Origin: Promethearchaeota archaeon
GTDB lineage: Archaea; Asgardarchaeota; Lokiarchaeia; Sigyniarchaeales; SOKP01
Assembly: GCA_019057865.1 (NCBI GenBank)
Contig: JAHLWP010000034.1
Location: forward strand, 1-48,469
Reading direction: 5' to 3'
DNA length: 48,469 bases
The position numbers and the translations under genes are program-made. Below are positions 45,241 to 48,469 of this stretch, piece by piece (within the stretch, counting starts at the first letter, position 1; the number at the start of each line of letters is the position of its first letter). A model generated the notes under the pieces. The model was not told the DNA's origin and ran no database searches. It saw only the letters and a program-made list of their open reading frames with translations.

Positions 45241-45456
45241 TTAGATGCCCCTCCGAATATCTTTTGTAGAAATAAATGAATTAGCATCATCTAGAGCATC
45301 CATTATTCCTTGTGGACCGCTTACTTCAAGGGTAGCCCAATAAACAATCCTCGCTGCTGAATCATAGTCACTACTATCAATAAAATCAGAAAATAAAGAA
45401 GAACTATCAATTATTGCCTTATTTTTCCTCTTTCTCCTAACACTCGCAGTTCCCAT
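45241..45456 (-). CDS. QatB-like protein, N-terminal part beginning MGTAS
   Basis: A 71-residue protein. I start it at ATG 45456 rather than the longer ORF start at 45522, because it then begins MGTASVRRKRK, like the MGTSSS start of QatB proteins, and because a TATA-like element at 45497-45504 puts the transcript start between the two. The N-terminal glycine is the likely target of the QatC-like enzyme in Qat-type systems. The rest (SSSLFSDFIDSSDYDSAAR, WATLEVSGPQGIMDALDDA) is helical. It ends DIRRGI then TAA, after which the same frame continues open. Confidence 0.65.
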   Translation of the reverse strand: MGTASVRRKRKNKAIIDSSSLFSDFIDSSDYDSAARIVYWATLEVSGPQGIMDALDDANSFISTKDIRRGI

Positions 45457-45496
45457 AAAAGATCGACTTTTGGTAGAAAAGAATATTAATATTTGG

Positions 45497-45504
45497 TATT
45501 TAAA
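45497..45504 (-). promoter_or_regulatory. putative TATA box of the Qat-like operon
   Basis: On the minus strand TTTAAATA lies about 41 bases before ATG 45456. Archaeal transcripts start roughly 25 bases downstream of the TATA centre, near 45475, leaving a short leader before the MGTAS start. AT-richness makes this call tentative. Confidence 0.4.
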
Positions 45505-45683
45505 ATATTTAATATTTTCCAAATTTTACTTTTTTGAAAAAAAGGGTTTTAATATAATAATTCTTAAAAATAAGTAAAAAAAGGATTTAAAAGATGAAAT
45601 ACAGGAATTAATAATGCTCCAATTACGCTACCTATTAAAACAAAGTTTGTATAAAAAATTTTATTAATAAAAACCTAATGGTG

Positions 45684-48469
45684 TTATAATATCTTTTCAT
45701 AAATCTTATGAAGATCGCCAGGCGATTTTTTACCTAATTTGCGAATTTGCGCCATTTGTTTAAGCGTAGGTCTCGCTATTTCCATTTTATAGACCCATTT
45801 TTTTACAGTTCGTTCTGTTATTTTTACTTTAAAAATTTCAAAGTGTAAATCAGCAATTTCTTCATAAGTCATATACCAAACTAATTGTTCTAACTGTTCT
45901 TTCGTAATCATAAACTTTTGCCGGCTTTGTGCGAAATTTCTCAATCTTTCCATTCTTTCTTGATGTTCTTCAAGTCTAATTCTTTTACTTGGTAAACTTT
46001 TTTGATAATTATCTAACATTTCATTGAATAATTCAGCCCCTAAAGTTAATCGCCAATAAATACCATCTTTATTTTTATTTTGTCTTACTTCATACCTAAT
46101 ATTAAATTTATTTTTAATGTTTTCAAGAAATCTTTTACTTTTTGAATCAATTTGAGAAGTTCCAGTTTCCCCATCTCCATCAAAAAAGCCAAGAAGGAAT
46201 GCTAAATATAATTGACGGTTCTTCCTAATATTTTTAAAATCAGGTAATTTTATACGATGCGATTTTTTACCGATATTCCAACCTAGTTCAATTAAAGTAT
46301 TTGGGAAGTCCATTCTTGAAAAACTGATTCTTATTCTTACAAAACCTTTCTTAAGATTATCATATTCTACATACTTTGGATTAAATCCTATAGCTTCGAT
46401 GAATCGAATTAATAGAATCTCATCTTTTTTATTGCATCCCACACCCCATTCTAAATATGGGTACCCTTCATGTTTAATTAGAGAAAGCCATCCTTCAGCA
46501 TATAACCATCCAAGCCAGTAAGCTTTTTCCTTAGTATCAATTTTTTTAAAGTAATTAAGATTGAAATCTGGGTGTTTATCTAATATTGATCCATAAGTAT
46601 ATTGTCTTAGAGTATTTTCATTTTTGTATTTTTCAAATAATAATATAATATTATGAGGTATATCCCTCCCTTTTTTCTTTAATGAAGTTTTAAGGTTTGA
46701 TAAATAACTTTGTAATTGCTCTAATGAAATTTCTGTTTTATCAGAAATTTTACTTTTAACGTGGGATTCGGTTTCTCCAAATAGCTTGCTTAAAACTCTA
46801 TTCTTAACTTTTCCTGCATAAATCTCATTGGTAGAAAGAAGAGGAGCTAACTCTATTTTAATCTCATTTAAAAAGTCAACAGCTTTATAATTAAATTTGT
46901 TAATCTTTTCTTTAATTGAAAAATAATCTTCCAACATTTTTATTTTAATATATCTATAGAAATCCCAGCCCCATTTGACATAATTTTTGGTATGCAACTT
47001 AAAAGATACACCAAAAATTTCAATTAATTGATCAGTATCCAGTTTACTCAGAAGTAATATTAAATTTTTTCTTTCTTGATTGCTTATAATCTCCTTATTA
47101 ATGATCTGTATGATTTTATCTTTATAATTTTCCTTCAAGTTCTTTATAGAGGCTATACTTTCATTTAAAAATTTCTTCCAATTTTCACCCTTTCTTAAAT
47201 TTTTTATTTCAGATAATTTTTTTGAGGCTTTTTTAGAGATTTCATATTTTTTAGACAGATTTCTGAGAAATTTATATTTTATTTCACTAATTAGCGCAGG
47301 ATTCCACCAATGACGTTCTTGAAAGTATGCTTTAAATCCGCTTATATTCAAATATATATGTAAGTGAATTAGATCGATATGATGGAGTCTGTTTATAATA
47401 GAGATTATTTTATCTCTTTCTTTTTCAGTTAATTCTCCGTTTTTATATTTTTTATATAATTCTTCCAAATCTTCATAGTCTTGGAAATTACAGAGTATCT
47501 CTTTCAGAATTTCTTTAAGTTCAGAGCTGAGCATCTCTTCTGGAGATCCCTCTATCCACTTTTTAAGTTTCTTTTGCCATTTCTCCTCTTTTAGTTCCTT
47601 CTCTTCTAATTCTTCAGTTTTTAATTCTTGCTGTTCTAACCATTGGCTAAATCCTTTTGTCTCTTTTCCAGCATATATCGGTCTTTTACCAGTTTCTTGG
47701 CGATATAATTGCTGGAGTTTATTATACTCTTCTTCTGTTTCTTCACTTTCTGACTTTTTTTCTTTCTCTATAAATTCCTTGCTTTTTTCTTGATAAGACT
47801 CTAGTTCATCTACTTCGATGTTATCTAATCCTGTGTAGATCTCCTCTTCTGCTTCCTTTTTTTCCATTACTTGTTGGGTTTCACTATTCTCTTCGTTATT
47901 ATGAATAAAAATTTGCCCAAATTGCTCTTGTTCTTCAAGATCCAAATATTCTCCATCAATTTCAACTTGTTTGATTCCTGATTCTTCACTCACATCGTTT
48001 TCTTGTTGACTTTCTTCTATTTCATTTAAGAAGAAATTATCTGCGATTTCTTCCATTTTTTCATCGATTTCTTCTTGAAATTTTCCTTGTTGGTATAATT
48101 CTTCTTCATTATCTGCAAGATATTCTATCGCACCTACTCTTTCGATCTCTTCTCTGGTATCCTCTTCATCTCCTTCATCGTCATGGTCAACTGACTTTAA
48201 TTTTTCTTTCTCTTGTTTTTCATAGAGCTGTTCAACACTCTTTAAGAGTGTATAAGTTTCTTCTGCTTCCTGCATTAAATTCCTTATTTCTTCAGAACTC
48301 TTCCCTTCTTGTTCATATTGTTCATATTTTTCCCATAGATAATCAAATTCTTCTGGTTCTATCTCTGCCGCTTCTGTTATATCATTGAGATTTTCCTCTT
48401 GTGTTTCACTAGAATGTATTTCCTCAATATGCTCTTCCTTCTCTTGTTCCTCCGAGTTTAGTTGCTCTT
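45684..48469 (-). CDS. giant acidic LAGLIDADG homing-endonuclease-like protein (partial)
   Basis: At least 928 residues; the frame stays open to the window edge, so the start is outside and the ATG at 48275 is internal. The N-terminal third is extremely Glu/Gln/Asp-rich and low complexity. KRPIYAGKETKGF then leads into a helical middle. Two LAGLIDADG-type motifs follow: AYWLGWLYAEGW and AFLLGFFDGDGE, which carry the acidic metal ligands (Glu and Asp). A C-terminal winged helix-like unit (YEEIADLHFEIF, ITERTVKKWVYKM) ends the protein. No intein splicing motifs are visible and the gene is free-standing. It is a mobile-type endonuclease or a domesticated relative next to the defence-like operon. 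Confidence 0.78.
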   Translation of the reverse strand, partial: EQLNSEEQEKEEHIEEIHSSETQEENLNDITEAAEIEPEEFDYLWEKYEQYEQEGKSSEEIRNLMQEAEETYTLLKSVEQLYEKQEKEKLKSVDHDDEGDEEDTREEIERVGAIEYLADNEEELYQQGKFQEEIDEKMEEIADNFFLNEIEESQQENDVSEESGIKQVEIDGEYLDLEEQEQFGQIFIHNNEENSETQQVMEKKEAEEEIYTGLDNIEVDELESYQEKSKEFIEKEKKSESEETEEEYNKLQQLYRQETGKRPIYAGKETKGFSQWLEQQELKTEELEEKELKEEKWQKKLKKWIEGSPEEMLSSELKEILKEILCNFQDYEDLEELYKKYKNGELTEKERDKIISIINRLHHIDLIHLHIYLNISGFKAYFQERHWWNPALISEIKYKFLRNLSKKYEISKKASKKLSEIKNLRKGENWKKFLNESIASIKNLKENYKDKIIQIINKEIISNQERKNLILLLSKLDTDQLIEIFGVSFKLHTKNYVKWGWDFYRYIKIKMLEDYFSIKEKINKFNYKAVDFLNEIKIELAPLLSTNEIYAGKVKNRVLSKLFGETESHVKSKISDKTEISLEQLQSYLSNLKTSLKKKGRDIPHNIILLFEKYKNENTLRQYTYGSILDKHPDFNLNYFKKIDTKEKAYWLGWLYAEGWLSLIKHEGYPYLEWGVGCNKKDEILLIRFIEAIGFNPKYVEYDNLKKGFVRIRISFSRMDFPNTLIELGWNIGKKSHRIKLPDFKNIRKNRQLYLAFLLGFFDGDGETGTSQIDSKSKRFLENIKNKFNIRYEVRQNKNKDGIYWRLTLGAELFNEMLDNYQKSLPSKRIRLEEHQERMERLRNFAQSRQKFMITKEQLEQLVWYMTYEEIADLHFEIFKVKITERTVKKWVYKMEIARPTLKQMAQIRKLGKKSPGDLHKIYEKIL

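Noticed and set aside
45457..45522. Longer start for the QatB-like part 1 (MENIKYFKYQ...)
   Set aside because: It contains the probable TATA box, lacks a ribosome binding site and hides the MGTAS start that fits the family.
45684..48275. LAGLIDADG protein as an intein in a host gene
   Set aside because: No intein splicing blocks (N-terminal Cys/Ser block, C-terminal His-Asn) and no recognisable host protein parts on either side.
1..48469. CRISPR array, rRNA operon or insertion-sequence transposase
   Set aside because: No regularly spaced repeats, no rRNA-like conserved segments and no transposase motifs were seen in either strand.

Overview
The window is very AT-rich and densely coded. It looks like chromosome from an Asgard archaeon, most likely of the Lokiarchaeia group. 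Archaeal markers are a geranylgeranyl-reductase-family flavoprotein, SepF, an LSm/ribosomal protein L37e pair, Sep-tRNA:Cys-tRNA synthase, a COG1855 PIN-ATPase and a tRNA-splicing endonuclease homologue. Asgard-type markers are two Roadblock/LC7 proteins, a longin-like protein, a ubiquitin-like protein ending in Gly-Gly with an E1-like (ThiF/MoeB) enzyme in the same window, and a very acidic LAGLIDADG protein. The species call is an inference from gene content; no rRNA is present.

Layout. 1-10.3 kb: alpha/beta hydrolase, lipid-type flavoprotein reductase, DMT exporter, metallo-beta-lactamase-fold enzyme, membrane protein, then a serine-type cluster (class V aminotransferase, phosphoglycerate dehydrogenase, DUF1015), a coiled-coil/winged-helix protein and a small unknown. 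10.6 kb: a tRNA-Leu(UAA) interrupted by two non-canonical introns. 10.9-21.9 kb: longin-like protein, HhH-transglutaminase protein, PadR regulator with a membrane partner, PAP2 phosphatase, MFS transporter, DUF1847, nitroreductase, GH13 glucosidase, SepF and a secreted C39-like peptidase. 21.9-33.9 kb: 2-hydroxyacyl-CoA dehydratase-like pair, LSm-L37e, Roadblock plus E1-like, gamma-carbonic-anhydrase-like protein, Nudix, SepCysS, sugar symporter, NadA, zinc-ribbon regulator, a proline-rich small protein, the ubiquitin-like protein and a second Roadblock protein. 34-41.3 kb: DUF362 ferredoxin, DUF3795, nitronate monooxygenase, hydrogenase maturation protease, EndA-like plus PIN-ATPase operon, and Sir2.

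41.4-48.5 kb (minus strand) is the accessory region. A tight five-ORF operon resembles the Qat anti-phage system: a QatB-like protein starting Met-Gly-Thr-Ala-Ser but split by an in-frame TAA, a QatC/QueC-like enzyme, an HD-domain phosphohydrolase-like protein and a QatD/TatD-like protein. The canonical QatA KAP ATPase is absent; the HD protein lies between C and D. A large LAGLIDADG protein lies upstream. I consider this variant the best candidate for an undescribed system.

A second theme is start-codon usage. At least four genes (E1-like, ubiquitin-like, QatB-like part 2, QatC-like) read best from an ATT start preceded by a Shine-Dalgarno-like motif, and at least one more (longin-like) has no ATG/GTG/TTG where it should begin. 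Annotation restricted to NTG starts truncates or loses these genes.
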